A stretch of DNA of 64,000 nucleotides. It comes from Saccharopolyspora dendranthemae. Its GTDB lineage: Bacteria > Actinomycetota > Actinomycetes > Mycobacteriales > Pseudonocardiaceae. The notes under the pieces were generated by a model. It did no database searches and was not told the DNA's origin. It was given only the letters and a program-made list of their open reading frames with translations. The DNA lies in NCBI RefSeq assembly GCF_007829955.1, contig NZ_VIWX01000001.1:1488001-1552000 (forward strand), given 5' to 3'. Positions 7,963 through 17,641 of this stretch are shown in pieces. Both the position numbers and the translations under genes were made by a program. Position 1 is the stretch's first letter, and every line of letters starts with the position of its first letter.

Positions 7963-8831
7963 AGCGCCCAGAACGCCACCGCCGCCGCCAGCACCAGGGC
8001 GGCGGTGGTGACGGCGCTGCCCTCGATCCCGAAGTCGCCGCCGGTCAGCGCGTCGGAAGCACCCCGCCCCGGGTCGAGGCTCAGCAGCGTGGCCCCGATG
8101 TCCATGCCGGACACCTCGCTGCCGACGACGTTGCCCTGCAGCCAGTTCCACACGACGTGGAACGCGCACACGCCCCAGAGCGACCCCTCGGCCACCGCCC
8201 ACATCCCCAGCACCAGGCCGATCAGCGCGATGTTGATCAGCGGCAGCACGCCGACGTCGAAGTTCGCCCCGTGCAGCAGCGTGAAGACCACCGCCTGGAA
8301 GACGATCGCCGCCGTCAGCCCCCACTTGCGGTAGGTGACCTGCAGCAGGTAGCCGCGGGTCACGATCTCCTCGGTGCACGCCTGCACCGCGAAACCCGCC
8401 AAGGCCAGCATCACCGACCCGAGCAGCGCCGAGCGCACCGGACCGACCAGGTACTGCCCGCTGAAGTAGTTCACCCCCACGGGCACCGCCAGCAGCACCG
8501 CGGCCACCCCGACGCCCAGCAGCAGGTGGGCCCAGATCCGCGTAGCGGGCAGGAAGCCCAGCGTCTTGAGCGGGCGCCCCTCCTTGAGGAGCACCCACGC
8601 GGCGAGCAGGAGAGCAGCGCCGAGGAAGCTCAGCAGCAGCACCAGCTGCGTCGAGATCGGCATCGGCTCGCTGGCCATGACCAGCGCCGAGACGTCCATC
8701 AACGCCAGCAGGCCCAGCGTCGCCGCCGCAGGACCCACCAGCAGGCAGACGCCCACCACGATCAGTCCCAACACAGGACCGGTGGGCCGCCGCGCCGCGC
8801 GGGCGCCGTCCAACAATGCCGAAGCCACCAC
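7926..8831 (-). CDS. CPBP family intramembrane metalloprotease
   Basis: A 301-residue polytopic membrane protein with the CPBP/ABI (Rce1-like) catalytic motifs: EEIVTRGYLL (EExxxR) in the middle, FTLLHGAN (FxxxH) and FHVVWNWLQGN (HxxxN). About eight membrane helices are visible. Such proteins cleave within or next to membranes, and in bacteria some work on peptides or prenylated substrates; no partner is evident here. GTG at 8831 has GGGAGGAG upstream. It overlaps the 3' end of the convergent nitrilase gene by 37 bp. Confidence 0.87.
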   Translation of the reverse strand: MVASALLDGARAARRPTGPVLGLIVVGVCLLVGPAAATLGLLALMDVSALVMASEPMPISTQLVLLLSFLGAALLLAAWVLLKEGRPLKTLGFLPATRIWAHLLLGVGVAAVLLAVPVGVNYFSGQYLVGPVRSALLGSVMLALAGFAVQACTEEIVTRGYLLQVTYRKWGLTAAIVFQAVVFTLLHGANFDVGVLPLINIALIGLVLGMWAVAEGSLWGVCAFHVVWNWLQGNVVGSEVSGMDIGATLLSLDPGRGASDALTGGDFGIEGSAVTTAALVLAAAVAFWALQKRRLVSTGTA

Positions 8832-8925
8832 TCACTCCTCCCCGTCCCGCCCGATCATGCCGAACACCGGAGGTCGGCGCTGCCCGCGCGGCCGGGCGAG
8901 TCGCACTCGTTCAGGCGGCGTCGGC

Positions 8926-9774
8926 TCACATGTCCAGGCCGAGGTCCAGGGACGGCGAGGAATGGGTCAGCGCGCCCACCGCCAGGTAGTGCACCCCGGT
9001 CCGCGCGTAGGCCTCCGCCACCTCGAGGGTCAGGCCACCCGAGGCCTCCAGCTCGGTGCCCGGGGAGAGCTCCCGGGTGCGGGCCACCGCGTCGGCGCAC
9101 CGCTGCGGCGTGAAGTTGTCCAGCAGGACCAGCGAGACCCCCTCGGCCAGGACCTCCTCCAACTCCTGCAGCGTTCCCACTTCCACCTCCATCGGCAGGT
9201 GCGGGGCGTGGTCGCGGCACGCGCGGACCGCCGCGGCCGGGGAACCGGCGGCGACGACGTGGTTGTCCTTGATCAGCAGGGCGTCGCCGAGCGCCATCCG
9301 GTGGTTGACGCCGCCACCGCAGCGCACCGCGTACTTCTGCAGGTCGCGCAGGCCCGGGAGGGTCTTGCGGCTGTCCCGGACGCGGCAGCCCGTGCCCGCG
9401 ACCGCGTCCACCCACTCCGACGTCGCGGTGGCGATGCCCGAGAGGTGGCACAGCAGGTTCAGGGCCGTGCGCTCCGCGGTCAGCAATCCGCGGACCGGGG
9501 CCTTCACGCGCAGCGCGCAGTCGCCGGGGGCGAGCCGGTCGCCGTCGCTGCGCTCCTCGATCACCTGGTAGGCGTCGGCCCCCAGCACCTCGTCCAGCAC
9601 GAGCCGCACCAGCGGAAGTCCCGCCAGCACCCCCGCCTCGCGGGTGTTGAAACCGGCCTCGGCGATCGCGTCGCCGGGGACCGTGGCCTCGGTGGTGGCG
9701 TCGGGGCCGTAGCGCAGGTCCTCGGCCAGGGCCGTGCGGACGACCTCGCGGGCGCCGTCGAAGTCGAAGGTCAT
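8926..9774 (-). CDS. nadC: Nicotinate-nucleotide diphosphorylase (carboxylating)
   Basis: Quinolinate phosphoribosyltransferase, converting quinolinate and PRPP to nicotinate mononucleotide, CO2 and pyrophosphate: third step of de novo NAD synthesis. The 282-residue chain shows family motifs: LNLLCHLSGIATAT, DSRKTLPGLRDLQKYAVRCGGG (beginning with the catalytic Arg/Lys segment), LIKDNHV, MEVEV and the C-terminal LEASGGL barrel segment. The ATG start overlaps the nadB stop as ATGA. Last gene of the nadABC operon. Confidence 0.97.
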   Translation of the reverse strand: MTFDFDGAREVVRTALAEDLRYGPDATTEATVPGDAIAEAGFNTREAGVLAGLPLVRLVLDEVLGADAYQVIEERSDGDRLAPGDCALRVKAPVRGLLTAERTALNLLCHLSGIATATSEWVDAVAGTGCRVRDSRKTLPGLRDLQKYAVRCGGGVNHRMALGDALLIKDNHVVAAGSPAAAVRACRDHAPHLPMEVEVGTLQELEEVLAEGVSLVLLDNFTPQRCADAVARTRELSPGTELEASGGLTLEVAEAYARTGVHYLAVGALTHSSPSLDLGLDM

Positions 9775-11369
9775 GCCGCTGTCCTCGCAATCCCGTCCTC
9801 GGCGTGGATCAACCAGCCCGAGGCGTCCAGCCGGAACACCGAGCTCCGCCGCAGGCGCAGGTCGTCGGTGTCCGGGAAATCCTTGCGGCGGTGGCACCCT
9901 CGCGATTCCTCGCGCAGTCTCGCCGCGGCGAGCATCGCCTGAGCGGTGAGCGTCAGCGACGCGTCCTCGACCGCCTGCCGGGTCCGGAGTGGACGGACGA
10001 CGGAACTGCGGTCCAGCACCGCGCTCGCCGCCGCCATGCCGTCCTCGCTGCGGCCGATGCCGACGTGCCTGCTCATGGTGCGCTGCAGCAGGTCCCGCTC
10101 GACGACCGCGAACGCCGGCGGGGTGATCTCGCCGACCGGTGTGCGGGTCAGCAGGCCGCAGCCGAGGTCCTTGGCCACCGTGGACGCGGCCCGCCCGCCG
10201 ACGACGAGGCCTTCCAGCAGGCTGTTGGAGGCCAGCCGGTTCGCGCCGTGCAGACCGGTGCAGGCCACCTCGCCGGCCACGTACAGGCCGGTCACCGCGG
10301 TCCGCCCGTCCACATCGGACACGACACCGCCGCACGAGTAGTGCGCCGCGCTGGCCACCGGGATCGGCTCGGTGCGCGGGTCGATGCCCGCGGCCCGGCA
10401 CGAGGCGTGCACGGTCGGGAACCGCTCGGCGAAGCCGGGGATCCCGGTGGCGTCGAGCAGGACGTGCTGGGCACCGGTCTCCGCAGCGCGGCGGGTGATC
10501 GCGGCCGACACCACGTCTCGCGGCGCCAGGTCGCCGAGCGGGTGCACCCCGTCCATCACCAGCTCGCCGCGCACGTCCAGCAGCACCGCGCCTTCACCGC
10601 GCACCGCCTCGGTCACCAGCGGCCGGCGTCCGCGCGCCTCCCCTTCGGCGTAGAGCACCGTCGGGTGGAACTGCACGAACTCCAGGTCGGCCACCCCTGC
10701 CCCGGCCCGCAGCGCCAGCGCCACACCGTCCGCGGTGGACACGTCGGGGTTGGTGGTCGCGGCGAAGAGCTGCCCGAGGCCGCCGGTGGCCAGCAGCACG
10801 GCGGGCGCGCGCAGCACGCCCGGACGGCTCTCGGAGTCCACCGCGAGCGCTCCGGAGATCGCGCCGCCCTCGCCGCGCAGCAGCTCGACGACGCAGTGCT
10901 GCTCCAGGACCGGGATCCCGCCTCCGCGCACGGCGGAGACCAGCGCGCGCTGCACCTCGGCGCCGGTGGCGTCCCCGCCCGCGTGGATGACGCGGAACGC
11001 CTGGTGACCGCCCTCGCGGGTGCGCGCGAGCGAGCCGCCGGCCGCGTCGAAGCGGGCACCGGCCGCGCGCAACCGGCCGATGGCCTCCGCACCGTCGGCG
11101 AGGATGTCGCGCACCGCCTGCGGCGAGCACAGCCCGACCCCCGCGGTCAGCGTGTCCTCGACGTGCTTGTGCAGGCTGTCGCCCGGGTCGAGCTCGTCGG
11201 GGCGGACCACGGCGATGCCGCCCTGCGCCCAGCCGGTGTTGCCCGCCGCGACGGAATCCTTGCTCACCACCAGCACCCGCAGTCCCGCCTCGCGGGCGCG
11301 CAGCGCTGCGGTCAGGCCTGCCACACCGGTGCCGACGACCAGCAGGTCGGCACCGGCTTCCCAGGTCAC
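9771..11369 (-). CDS. nadB: L-aspartate oxidase
   Basis: FAD-dependent oxidase converting L-aspartate to iminoaspartate for quinolinate synthesis. The 532-residue protein opens with the dinucleotide-binding motif VVGTGVAGL (residues 11-19), continues with the flavin-binding [18 protein letters not shown] segment, the active-site region HTGAH-equivalent ([19 protein letters not shown]), QFHPTVL, and the C-terminal FAD segment [21 protein letters not shown] at 11369 is fixed by a GTGA overlap with the nadA stop. Confidence 0.96.
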   Translation of the reverse strand: MTWEAGADLLVVGTGVAGLTAALRAREAGLRVLVVSKDSVAAGNTGWAQGGIAVVRPDELDPGDSLHKHVEDTLTAGVGLCSPQAVRDILADGAEAIGRLRAAGARFDAAGGSLARTREGGHQAFRVIHAGGDATGAEVQRALVSAVRGGGIPVLEQHCVVELLRGEGGAISGALAVDSESRPGVLRAPAVLLATGGLGQLFAATTNPDVSTADGVALALRAGAGVADLEFVQFHPTVLYAEGEARGRRPLVTEAVRGEGAVLLDVRGELVMDGVHPLGDLAPRDVVSAAITRRAAETGAQHVLLDATGIPGFAERFPTVHASCRAAGIDPRTEPIPVASAAHYSCGGVVSDVDGRTAVTGLYVAGEVACTGLHGANRLASNSLLEGLVVGGRAASTVAKDLGCGLLTRTPVGEITPPAFAVVERDLLQRTMSRHVGIGRSEDGMAAASAVLDRSSVVRPLRTRQAVEDASLTLTAQAMLAAARLREESRGCHRRKDFPDTDDLRLRRSSVFRLDASGWLIHAEDGIARTAA

Positions 11370-12379
11370 TCGCCACCGCCGGACTTGCCGATGGCGATCA
11401 TCCGCTCCACCGACGCCCGGCCGCGATCGGCGATCTCGGCGGGCACGTGCACCTCGTCGGCGCCGTCGCGCAGGCAGCGCAGCAGGGCGGCCGGGGTGAT
11501 CATCTTCATGTACCGGCAGGAAGCCCGGTCGTTGACCGCGCGGAAGTCGATCTCCGGCGCGGCCTGCCGCAGCTGGTGCAGCATCCCCACCTCGGTGGCC
11601 ACCAGCACCGAGGTCGCGCCCGTCTCCTTCGCCGCGGTGAGCATGTCGCCGGTGGAGAGGATCTTGACCCGCTCCGGCTCCACGGTCCCCTCGCCCGCGA
11701 GGTAGAGCGCGGAGGTCGCGCACCCGCACTCGGGGTGGATGAACAGGTCCGCTTCCGGTGAGGCGGCGGCGCGCTCGGCCAGCTCCGGGCCGTTGATGCC
11801 CGCGTGCACGTGGCACTCGCCGGCCCAGACGTGCAGGTTCTCCCGGCCGGTCTCGCGCTTGACGTGCGCGCCCAGGAACTGGTCCGGGCAGAACAGCACC
11901 TCGCGGTCCTCCGGGATCGAGCGGACCACGTCGACGGCGTTGGACGAGGTGCAGCAGATGTCGGTCTCGGCCTTCACGTCCGCGGTGGTGTTGACGTAGG
12001 AGACGACGACCGCGCCCGGGTGCTCGGCCTTCCACTCCCGCAGCTGCTCGGCGGTGATGGAGTCGGCCAGCGAGCAGCCCGCTCGCTCGTCCGGGATCAG
12101 CACGGTCTTGTCCGGCCCGAGGATCTTGGCGGTCTCGGCCATGAAGTGCACACCGCAGAAGACGATCGTGCTCGCGTCGCTGTTCGCCGCGAGGCGGCTC
12201 AGCGCCAGCGAGTCGCCGGTGTGGTGGGCGACGTCCTGGATCTCCGGAAGCTGGTAGTTGTGCGCCAGGATCACCGCGTCGCGTTCCTCGGCCAACCGCC
12301 GGACCTCGTCGGCCCAGGCGGCATCGGCTTCGACTCCGGTGTAGCCGGCATCGGTCCGCTGCCACGTCGCAGTCGCCAT
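11366..12379 (-). CDS. nadA: Quinolinate synthase A
   Basis: [4Fe-4S] enzyme condensing iminoaspartate with dihydroxyacetone phosphate to quinolinate. The 337-residue chain has the expected cysteines: Cys75 in FCGVHFM, the CCTSSNAV pair at 142-143 and the HPECGC motif near 218-220. The N-terminal [19 protein letters not shown] motif is also conserved. ATG at 12379 has GGAGG five bases upstream. First gene of nadABC. Its promoter region contains the NrtR-like dyad at 12454-12476, so expression is probably repressed by the divergent regulator when NAD metabolites are plentiful. Confidence 0.97.
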   Translation of the reverse strand: MATATWQRTDAGYTGVEADAAWADEVRRLAEERDAVILAHNYQLPEIQDVAHHTGDSLALSRLAANSDASTIVFCGVHFMAETAKILGPDKTVLIPDERAGCSLADSITAEQLREWKAEHPGAVVVSYVNTTADVKAETDICCTSSNAVDVVRSIPEDREVLFCPDQFLGAHVKRETGRENLHVWAGECHVHAGINGPELAERAAASPEADLFIHPECGCATSALYLAGEGTVEPERVKILSTGDMLTAAKETGATSVLVATEVGMLHQLRQAAPEIDFRAVNDRASCRYMKMITPAALLRCLRDGADEVHVPAEIADRGRASVERMIAIGKSGGGE

Positions 12380-12453
12380 CTCGTCCTCCTCGTCAGAGCC
12401 CTCCGGAACGCTCCGGAGAACCCCGCAATCCACCCCGGATGAACGGCTCCGAG

Positions 12454-12476
12454 GTTTTCGCCTTATAATCGAAAAC
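12454..12476. promoter_or_regulatory. Candidate NrtR operator with embedded -10
   Basis: Perfect inverted repeat GTTTTCG-N9-CGAAAAC between nadA and the nrtR-like gene. The nine-base centre contains TATAAT (12464-12469), a consensus -10 hexamer for the plus-strand gene, whose GTG follows the right arm directly. A bound repressor would block this promoter; on the minus strand the centre also reads as an AT-rich -10 candidate for nadA. Confidence 0.75.
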
Positions 12477-13181
12477 GTGCCACATCGTAACACCGAGATG
12501 ACAGCGGATGGCAGAGACGCAGGTCACGAAGTCCTCGCCGGAGTCCTGCAGATCCGCGACGAACGACTGCAGGTGATGCTGTGGCAACGCGCCAAGGAGC
12601 CGGCGCTGCACCGCTGGTCACTGCCCCGCGGCTGGCTGGCCTCCGACGAGGACGTCGAGGCCTCGATCCGGCGGCAGCTCGCCGAGAAGGTCGACGTGCA
12701 CAAGCTCTCCCACGTCGAGCAGCTGTCGGTCTTCAGCGCGCCCGGCCGGGTACCGGATCGGCGGGTGATCGCCACCGCGTTCCTGTGCCTGGTACCCGCC
12801 GACGTCGATCCCGAGGTGCCCGCCGACACCCGCTGGTTCCCGGTCGACGACCTGCCCGTGACGGCCTTCGACCACGAGGAGATCGTGCTGGCCGCGCGAG
12901 ACCGGCTGCGCGCCAAGCTCTCCTACACCAACATCGGGTTCGCGCTGGCCCCGCCCGAGTTCACCGTCTCCGAGCTGCGCGGGATCTACTCCGCCGCGCT
13001 CGGGTACCAGGTGGCGGCGACGAACCTGCAGCGCGTGCTGTCCCGGCGCGGCGTCCTGGACGCCACCGGTCGCACCATGCCCGCCGGGCGCTCCGGAGGC
13101 CGCCCGCCCGCGCTGTTCCGCTTCACCTCCCGCGACCTGCAGGTGACCGACCCGTTCGCGGTGTTCCGGCCGCCCGCCTGA
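12477..13181 (+). CDS. nrtR: NUDIX-domain transcriptional regulator, NrtR type
   Basis: A 234-residue protein with an N-terminal NUDIX-like domain (about 18-150) fused to a C-terminal winged helix (about 155-225: [19 protein letters not shown]...[12 protein letters not shown]), the NrtR layout. NrtR proteins repress NAD biosynthesis or salvage genes and sense ADP-ribose. The Nudix box is degenerate ([19 protein letters not shown] lacks a full REXXEE), consistent with sensing rather than hydrolysis. The GTG at 12477 abuts the operator and is seven bases past TATAAT, suggesting a leaderless message; ATG at 12498 is an alternative but has no ribosome site. It is divergent from nadABC, which it very likely controls. 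Confidence 0.88.
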   Translation: MPHRNTEMTADGRDAGHEVLAGVLQIRDERLQVMLWQRAKEPALHRWSLPRGWLASDEDVEASIRRQLAEKVDVHKLSHVEQLSVFSAPGRVPDRRVIATAFLCLVPADVDPEVPADTRWFPVDDLPVTAFDHEEIVLAARDRLRAKLSYTNIGFALAPPEFTVSELRGIYSAALGYQVAATNLQRVLSRRGVLDATGRTMPAGRSGGRPPALFRFTSRDLQVTDPFAVFRPPA

Positions 13182-13313
13182 ACTCTCCCGCAGCCCCCGA
13201 GCCCTGCCCTGGCACCCGCGAACCCGGACCGCTACCTTCCCCGCGCGGGGTTACGGGCACCCGGACCGCCGCGTTGACGAGTCCGGAATCCATTTCTTCA
13301 GTAGTTTGGGGGC

Positions 13314-13994
13314 GTGTTGGACACGTTGCCGCTGTTCCCGTTGGGGTCCGTGCTGCTCCCCGGCGGGCGTCTTCCGCTGAACATCTTCGAGCCCCGCTAC
13401 CGCGATCTCGTCCAGGACCTGCTCAACGAGGACCTCCCGGACCGCCGATTCGGCGTCGTCACCATCCGGCAGGGGTGGGAGGTCGGCGAGGACAACGTCG
13501 ACTCGATGTACGACGTGGGCTGCACAGCGGTGCTCGACCAGGCCAAGCAGCTGCCCGGCGGCCGCTACGACGCCACCGCCTTCGGCGAGCGGCGGTTCCG
13601 GCTGCTGCAGATCGACCACGAATCCGCGTCGTACCTGCTGGCACGAGTGCAGTGGCTGCCGGACACCGAACCCGAGCAGGACGCGCCCGGCCGCCGCGAG
13701 CGGCTCACCGCCGCAGCGCGCGACGCGCACCAGCGCTACCACGCCTCGGGCCTGCGGGAAGGTCCCCGCGAGGTGCCCGGTGAGGACGCCGACTCCGCCG
13801 ACCTGTCCTACTTGCTGGCCGATGACTGCGTGCTGACCACCGAGGACCGCCAGGACCTGCTGGAGGAGACCGATCCGCTGATCCGGCTCCGCAACGTCCG
13901 CAAGCTGCTGCTGCGCGAGGCCGAGTTCCTGCGCGAGCTGCGCGCGGTCCCGGCGCCGCTGGCCGAGTTCGCCCAGCAGCCCAGCCTGAACTAG
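13314..13994 (+). CDS. LON peptidase substrate-binding domain protein
   Basis: A 226-residue stand-alone Lon N-terminal (LAN) domain protein without ATPase or protease parts. It starts with the family hallmark LPLFPLGSVLLPGGRLPLNIFEPRYRDLV (residues about 5-33) and has the later GRYDATAFGERRFRLL core; a helical C-terminal tail follows to the end. Such proteins are common in actinobacteria, and their role (substrate recognition or adaptor) is not settled. The GTG start is six bases after a TAGTTT hexamer (13302-13307) with no Shine-Dalgarno, so a leaderless transcript is likely. Confidence 0.87.
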   Translation: MLDTLPLFPLGSVLLPGGRLPLNIFEPRYRDLVQDLLNEDLPDRRFGVVTIRQGWEVGEDNVDSMYDVGCTAVLDQAKQLPGGRYDATAFGERRFRLLQIDHESASYLLARVQWLPDTEPEQDAPGRRERLTAAARDAHQRYHASGLREGPREVPGEDADSADLSYLLADDCVLTTEDRQDLLEETDPLIRLRNVRKLLLREAEFLRELRAVPAPLAEFAQQPSLN

Positions 13995-14034
13995 CAGGGG
14001 CCGGTAGGGGGTCGGGTCGATCTAGGATCGGCGC

Positions 14035-14823
14035 ATGTCCTCACCTGGTGGCCCCTGGGACCCGCGGCAGCAGCACCGAGGTTCCGGTTCGTTCCAGCAG
14101 GCCCGGCCCGAGCCCGCCCGCAGGACGAACCGCGGCTGGCTCGTCTTCGCGCTCGTCCTGGGCGCGCTCGTGCTGATCGGCGCGATGGCGGCGGTGCTGG
14201 TGATCGGCTTCCGGGGCCCGGAAGCGGCACCGCGACCGGCTCCTCCCGCACCCCCGCCCACCACCACGGCAGCACCCGCGGTGCCCGGCTGGCAGGTCGT
14301 CGCGGTGCCCAAGCGGCAGGCGGTCTACGACGTGCCGCAGGACTGGGAGATCGACCCCGCTCCGGAGAACGTGCACGCGGTCGGTCCGCCCTCCGACGCG
14401 GTCACGCTCACCGGTGTGTCGCACCAGCAGCTGGGTTTCTGCCCGGGGGACGACAACAGCTTCCGCGCGATGGCCGGCGTCAGCGCCCGGCTCGGGCCGG
14501 ACAACGCGGCCGTCGCGGGCGACACCCTCGGCACGTTCGTCCGCCACGCCTTCACCCGCGACGCGGTCGCCCCGCTCGTCGAGGGATCACCGCCGGAGCA
14601 GCTGAAGCTCCGCGGCGGCCGCACCGCCATCCGGATCAACGCGCGCATCACGTTGCCGGCCCCGGCCGGCTGCGACTCCCGCGCCGTCGCCGTGTCGGTG
14701 GTGGCCACCAACAACGACGGCAGGAGCTCGGTGGTCTTCGTCGCCGCGGCCGACCAGGACGTCCCGGGCGCGGTCACCCCGGGAACGCTCGACGAGATCG
14801 GCGGGTCGTTGCGCCAGCGCTGA
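14035..14823 (+). CDS. Membrane-anchored protein of unknown function
   Basis: I do not recognise a named family. The 262-residue protein has a Gly/Gln/Arg-rich cytoplasmic N-terminus (1-33), one membrane helix at about 34-58 (WLVFALVLGALVLIGAMAAVLVIGF), a Pro/Thr-rich linker and an extracytoplasmic globular domain beginning at VPGWQVVAVPKRQAVYDVP. Two cysteines (in GFCPGDD and PAGCDSR) could form a disulphide. This tail-out layout is common among actinobacterial envelope proteins. ATG at 14035 follows a TAGGAT hexamer by six bases, a leaderless arrangement. It lies 40 bases after the LON-domain gene. Confidence 0.75.
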   Translation: MSSPGGPWDPRQQHRGSGSFQQARPEPARRTNRGWLVFALVLGALVLIGAMAAVLVIGFRGPEAAPRPAPPAPPPTTTAAPAVPGWQVVAVPKRQAVYDVPQDWEIDPAPENVHAVGPPSDAVTLTGVSHQQLGFCPGDDNSFRAMAGVSARLGPDNAAVAGDTLGTFVRHAFTRDAVAPLVEGSPPEQLKLRGGRTAIRINARITLPAPAGCDSRAVAVSVVATNNDGRSSVVFVAAADQDVPGAVTPGTLDEIGGSLRQR

Positions 14824-14832
14824 CGGCCCGGA

Positions 14833-15444
14833 CTACTTCAGGCGACGCCCCAGGTCGTCGAAGCCGTTCCAGGACGTCGCGATCCCGTAGCCGAGGGCGA
14901 GCGCCAGCGGCATGGCCGCCAGCACCGACACCGTGGTGATCTCCGGAGCGATCGTGATCATGTCGCCGAGCTTCGGGTTCTGCGGCGCGGGGTAGAGCCC
15001 CGCCGCGAGCGAGCCGCCCACCTGACGTCCGAGCCAGGACGCCACCAGGGCACCCAGCACGCCGCCGATCAGCAGCACCGGCCCGCGCCTGCCGCGCATC
15101 CGCCACAGCACGGCGGCGGTGAGCAGACCGGCCGCGAAGGCCAGCAGCGTGAAGATCGCGATGCCGTCGAACTCGTGGTAGCTCTCCACCAGCAGCGGAG
15201 TCACCGAACCGCCCCGGCCCAGCACGCTCTGCTGCGGTGGCGCCAGCCGCGACCACAGCCAGCCCATCGGCAACCCCAGCAGCGCGATCAGCGAGATCGC
15301 GCTGATCGCGGGCAGCAGGTCGGCCTTGACCACGACCTTCGGCCGCGGTGGCGCGAGGGCGGAGAGCAGGGCCACCTCCTCGGGCTCGACCCGCTCCGGG
15401 AGGGCACGCGTCGTGCCCGAGTCGTCCACTGGGCTGTCGGACAC
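14833..15444 (-). CDS. DUF2567-like membrane protein
   Basis: A 203-residue protein with four clear membrane helices (about 45-65, 93-113, 123-143, 170-190) and a cytoplasmic acidic N-terminus; it resembles actinobacterial DUF2567 proteins, whose function is unknown. GTG at 15444 is chosen because AGGAGG lies seven bases upstream; the open frame continues to 15507 but would add a basic stretch. It converges on the gene ending at 14823 with nine bases between them, and is divergent from aftA. Confidence 0.72.
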   Translation of the reverse strand: MSDSPVDDSGTTRALPERVEPEEVALLSALAPPRPKVVVKADLLPAISAISLIALLGLPMGWLWSRLAPPQQSVLGRGGSVTPLLVESYHEFDGIAIFTLLAFAAGLLTAAVLWRMRGRRGPVLLIGGVLGALVASWLGRQVGGSLAAGLYPAPQNPKLGDMITIAPEITTVSVLAAMPLALALGYGIATSWNGFDDLGRRLK

Positions 15445-15611
15445 CCGCCGACCTCCTCCTCGCGTTCGCCGCCACCGGCCCGGCTTGCGAAATTTTCCGG
15501 TCACCATAGCGTTTCACCGCACCCGCCCCGGTCACCCGATGGACGGGCGTGGGACGCACATCAACTATTCTGCGCGAGCCCTCATGTCGGCTACGCCGAA
15601 GGACGAGTGAA

Positions 15612-17609
15612 GTGGTGGGAATCCTGCCGTCTCCGCAGTTGACCGGACCGAGCCCGATCGACGAGCCTCGGCAGACCTCGGCCGTCCGGCTCCCGCTGCG
15701 CACCACGGTAGCCGAACTGCTCGGCGGTTCTGCGGTCGCCGTTGTGGTGAGCCTGGTGCTGCAGTTCGCGGCCACGCGCTTGAGCATCAGCGAGCCCAGC
15801 TACGCGCCCGAAGCGCTGACGATGCTCAGCAGCACCCTGGTGCTCATCGCGTTGTTCGTCCCGCTGGCCTTCGGCTACCGGATCTCCCGGATCGGACGCT
15901 GGGGCAAGGTCGCCGCGACCTGGGTGGCGCTGAGCGCCTTCAGCACGCTGTCGCTGGCCCTCCCGCTGCAGTCGACGCGCTTCTACTACGGCGGGTCCTC
16001 CACGGACAACGGCTTCCGCATGCAGTTGATGACGCGCATGGCCTCCACCCTGGGCCTGGCGGACATGAACTACGCCGACACCGCGCCCTACTACCCGAGC
16101 GGCTGGTTCTGGCTCGGCGGCCGCTTCGCCAACCTCCTGGGCTGGGAGGGCTGGGCGGCCTACAAGCTCTACGCGTTGTGCTGGATCGCGGTGACGACGG
16201 TCGTGGCGTTCACGCTCTGGAGCGTGGTGCTGCGCCGCCGCCTCGCGTTGCTGGCGACCGTCGCGACCGCGCTGTCGGGCATGCTGCACGGCATCGTGGA
16301 GCCCTACGCCTGGCCGTCGGCCGCGTGGCTGCTGCCGGTGGCGGTGCTGGCCTGGCGCGCCATGCGGCAGAACGACGGCACACCGCGGTGGACGCTGATC
16401 TGCATCGGCGGCTTCATCGGGTTCGCCGCGATCACCTACACGCTGCACTTCGGCTTCGCCGTCGTCGTGATCGTGCTGATGGCGGTGGTCACCGGCTTCA
16501 ACCAGGTCCGGCACGGCGACGGCGTGGGCGCCGTGGTCAAGCGGCAGTTCCTGCGACTGCTCCCGATCGGTCTGGTCAGCCTGGTCATCGCCCTCCTCGT
16601 GTGGCTCCCCTACCTGCTGTCGACGAAGTTCCTGCTGGACAACCCGCGCAGCGCCGCGCAGCACTACCTGCCCGACGACGGCGCCTTCCTGCCGGTGCCG
16701 ATGACCGAGGCCTCGGCGTTCGGCGCGCTGTGCCTGGTGGGCTTCGCGTGGCTGCTGCTGCGCTTCCGCCACAGCGAGGTCGCCGCCGCGTTGCTGCTGG
16801 TCGTGGTCGCGATCTACGCCTGGTTCGGCCTGTCCACGCTGGCCCTGCTGGCCAAGACGACGCTGCTGGCCTTCCGGCTCAACGTCGTCCTCGACGCGCT
16901 CCTGCCGGTCGCCGGCGTGCTCGGCCTGCTGGAGCTGATCGGCTACCTGCGGACCAAGATCCCCTCGCAGCACGCGGTTCAGGTCGGGCTCCTCGCCTGC
17001 GCTCTGGGCCTGGTCGGCGCGGTGAGCGTCACCCAGGAAGCGCTCAGCGAGAAGCTCATCGGCTACACCGAGCAGGCCTACACCGACTACTACCCGACCG
17101 GTGACAACGCCAAGGGGCAGAAGGACCCGGACCAGGTCGGCTCCTGGTTCGACGACGAGATCCGCGCGGTGGCCGCGCTCACCAAGCGCGAGCCCGACGA
17201 GAACGTCCTGCTGAGCACCGACTACAAGCTCATGTCCTTCCAGCCGTACTGGGGTTTCCAGCAGGAGACCCCGCACTACGCCAACCCCCTGGCCGACTAC
17301 TCCGACCGCGCCGCGGAGATCGAGCGCTGGTCCCGGGCCAAGAGCAGCGACGAGCTGCTGAGGGCGATCCGGAGCTCGAAGTTCAAGAGCCCCAACGTGT
17401 TCGTCCTCAACAACCCGCAGAGCCGCTACTCCACCGTGGAGCCCCCGCCCGAGCACGAGGGCGATCTCGCGTTGCAGCTCAAGGGAGACTCGTTCCCCCA
17501 GAACCCGAACGTGCGCGACTACTACGCCTACTTCGACCGCGAGCTCTTCGACTCGCCCGCCTTCGTCAAGCGCGAGGTGGGCCCGTACACGATCATCGCG
17601 CTGCGCTGA
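15612..17609 (+). CDS. aftA: Galactan 5-O-arabinofuranosyltransferase (AftA type)
   Basis: Polytopic GT-C glycosyltransferase that adds the first arabinofuranose residues from decaprenyl-phosphoryl-arabinose to cell-wall galactan. The 665-residue protein has about 11 helices in the first 480 residues and a soluble extracytoplasmic C-terminal domain (about 490-665). The segment MNYADTAPYYPSGWFWLGGR shows the acidic motif of AftA in the first large loop. GTG at 15612 or 15615 (SEVVGILP) is the likely start, with AAGGA upstream; longer N-termini are basic and unlikely. Its presence implies an arabinogalactan wall. The upstream gene is the divergent DUF2567-like protein. Confidence 0.85.
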   Translation: MVGILPSPQLTGPSPIDEPRQTSAVRLPLRTTVAELLGGSAVAVVVSLVLQFAATRLSISEPSYAPEALTMLSSTLVLIALFVPLAFGYRISRIGRWGKVAATWVALSAFSTLSLALPLQSTRFYYGGSSTDNGFRMQLMTRMASTLGLADMNYADTAPYYPSGWFWLGGRFANLLGWEGWAAYKLYALCWIAVTTVVAFTLWSVVLRRRLALLATVATALSGMLHGIVEPYAWPSAAWLLPVAVLAWRAMRQNDGTPRWTLICIGGFIGFAAITYTLHFGFAVVVIVLMAVVTGFNQVRHGDGVGAVVKRQFLRLLPIGLVSLVIALLVWLPYLLSTKFLLDNPRSAAQHYLPDDGAFLPVPMTEASAFGALCLVGFAWLLLRFRHSEVAAALLLVVVAIYAWFGLSTLALLAKTTLLAFRLNVVLDALLPVAGVLGLLELIGYLRTKIPSQHAVQVGLLACALGLVGAVSVTQEALSEKLIGYTEQAYTDYYPTGDNAKGQKDPDQVGSWFDDEIRAVAALTKREPDENVLLSTDYKLMSFQPYWGFQQETPHYANPLADYSDRAAEIERWSRAKSSDELLRAIRSSKFKSPNVFVLNNPQSRYSTVEPPPEHEGDLALQLKGDSFPQNPNVRDYYAYFDRELFDSPAFVKREVGPYTIIALR

Positions 17610-17641
17610 CCCGGCACCCGGGCACGGCCTGGGGGTGGCGC

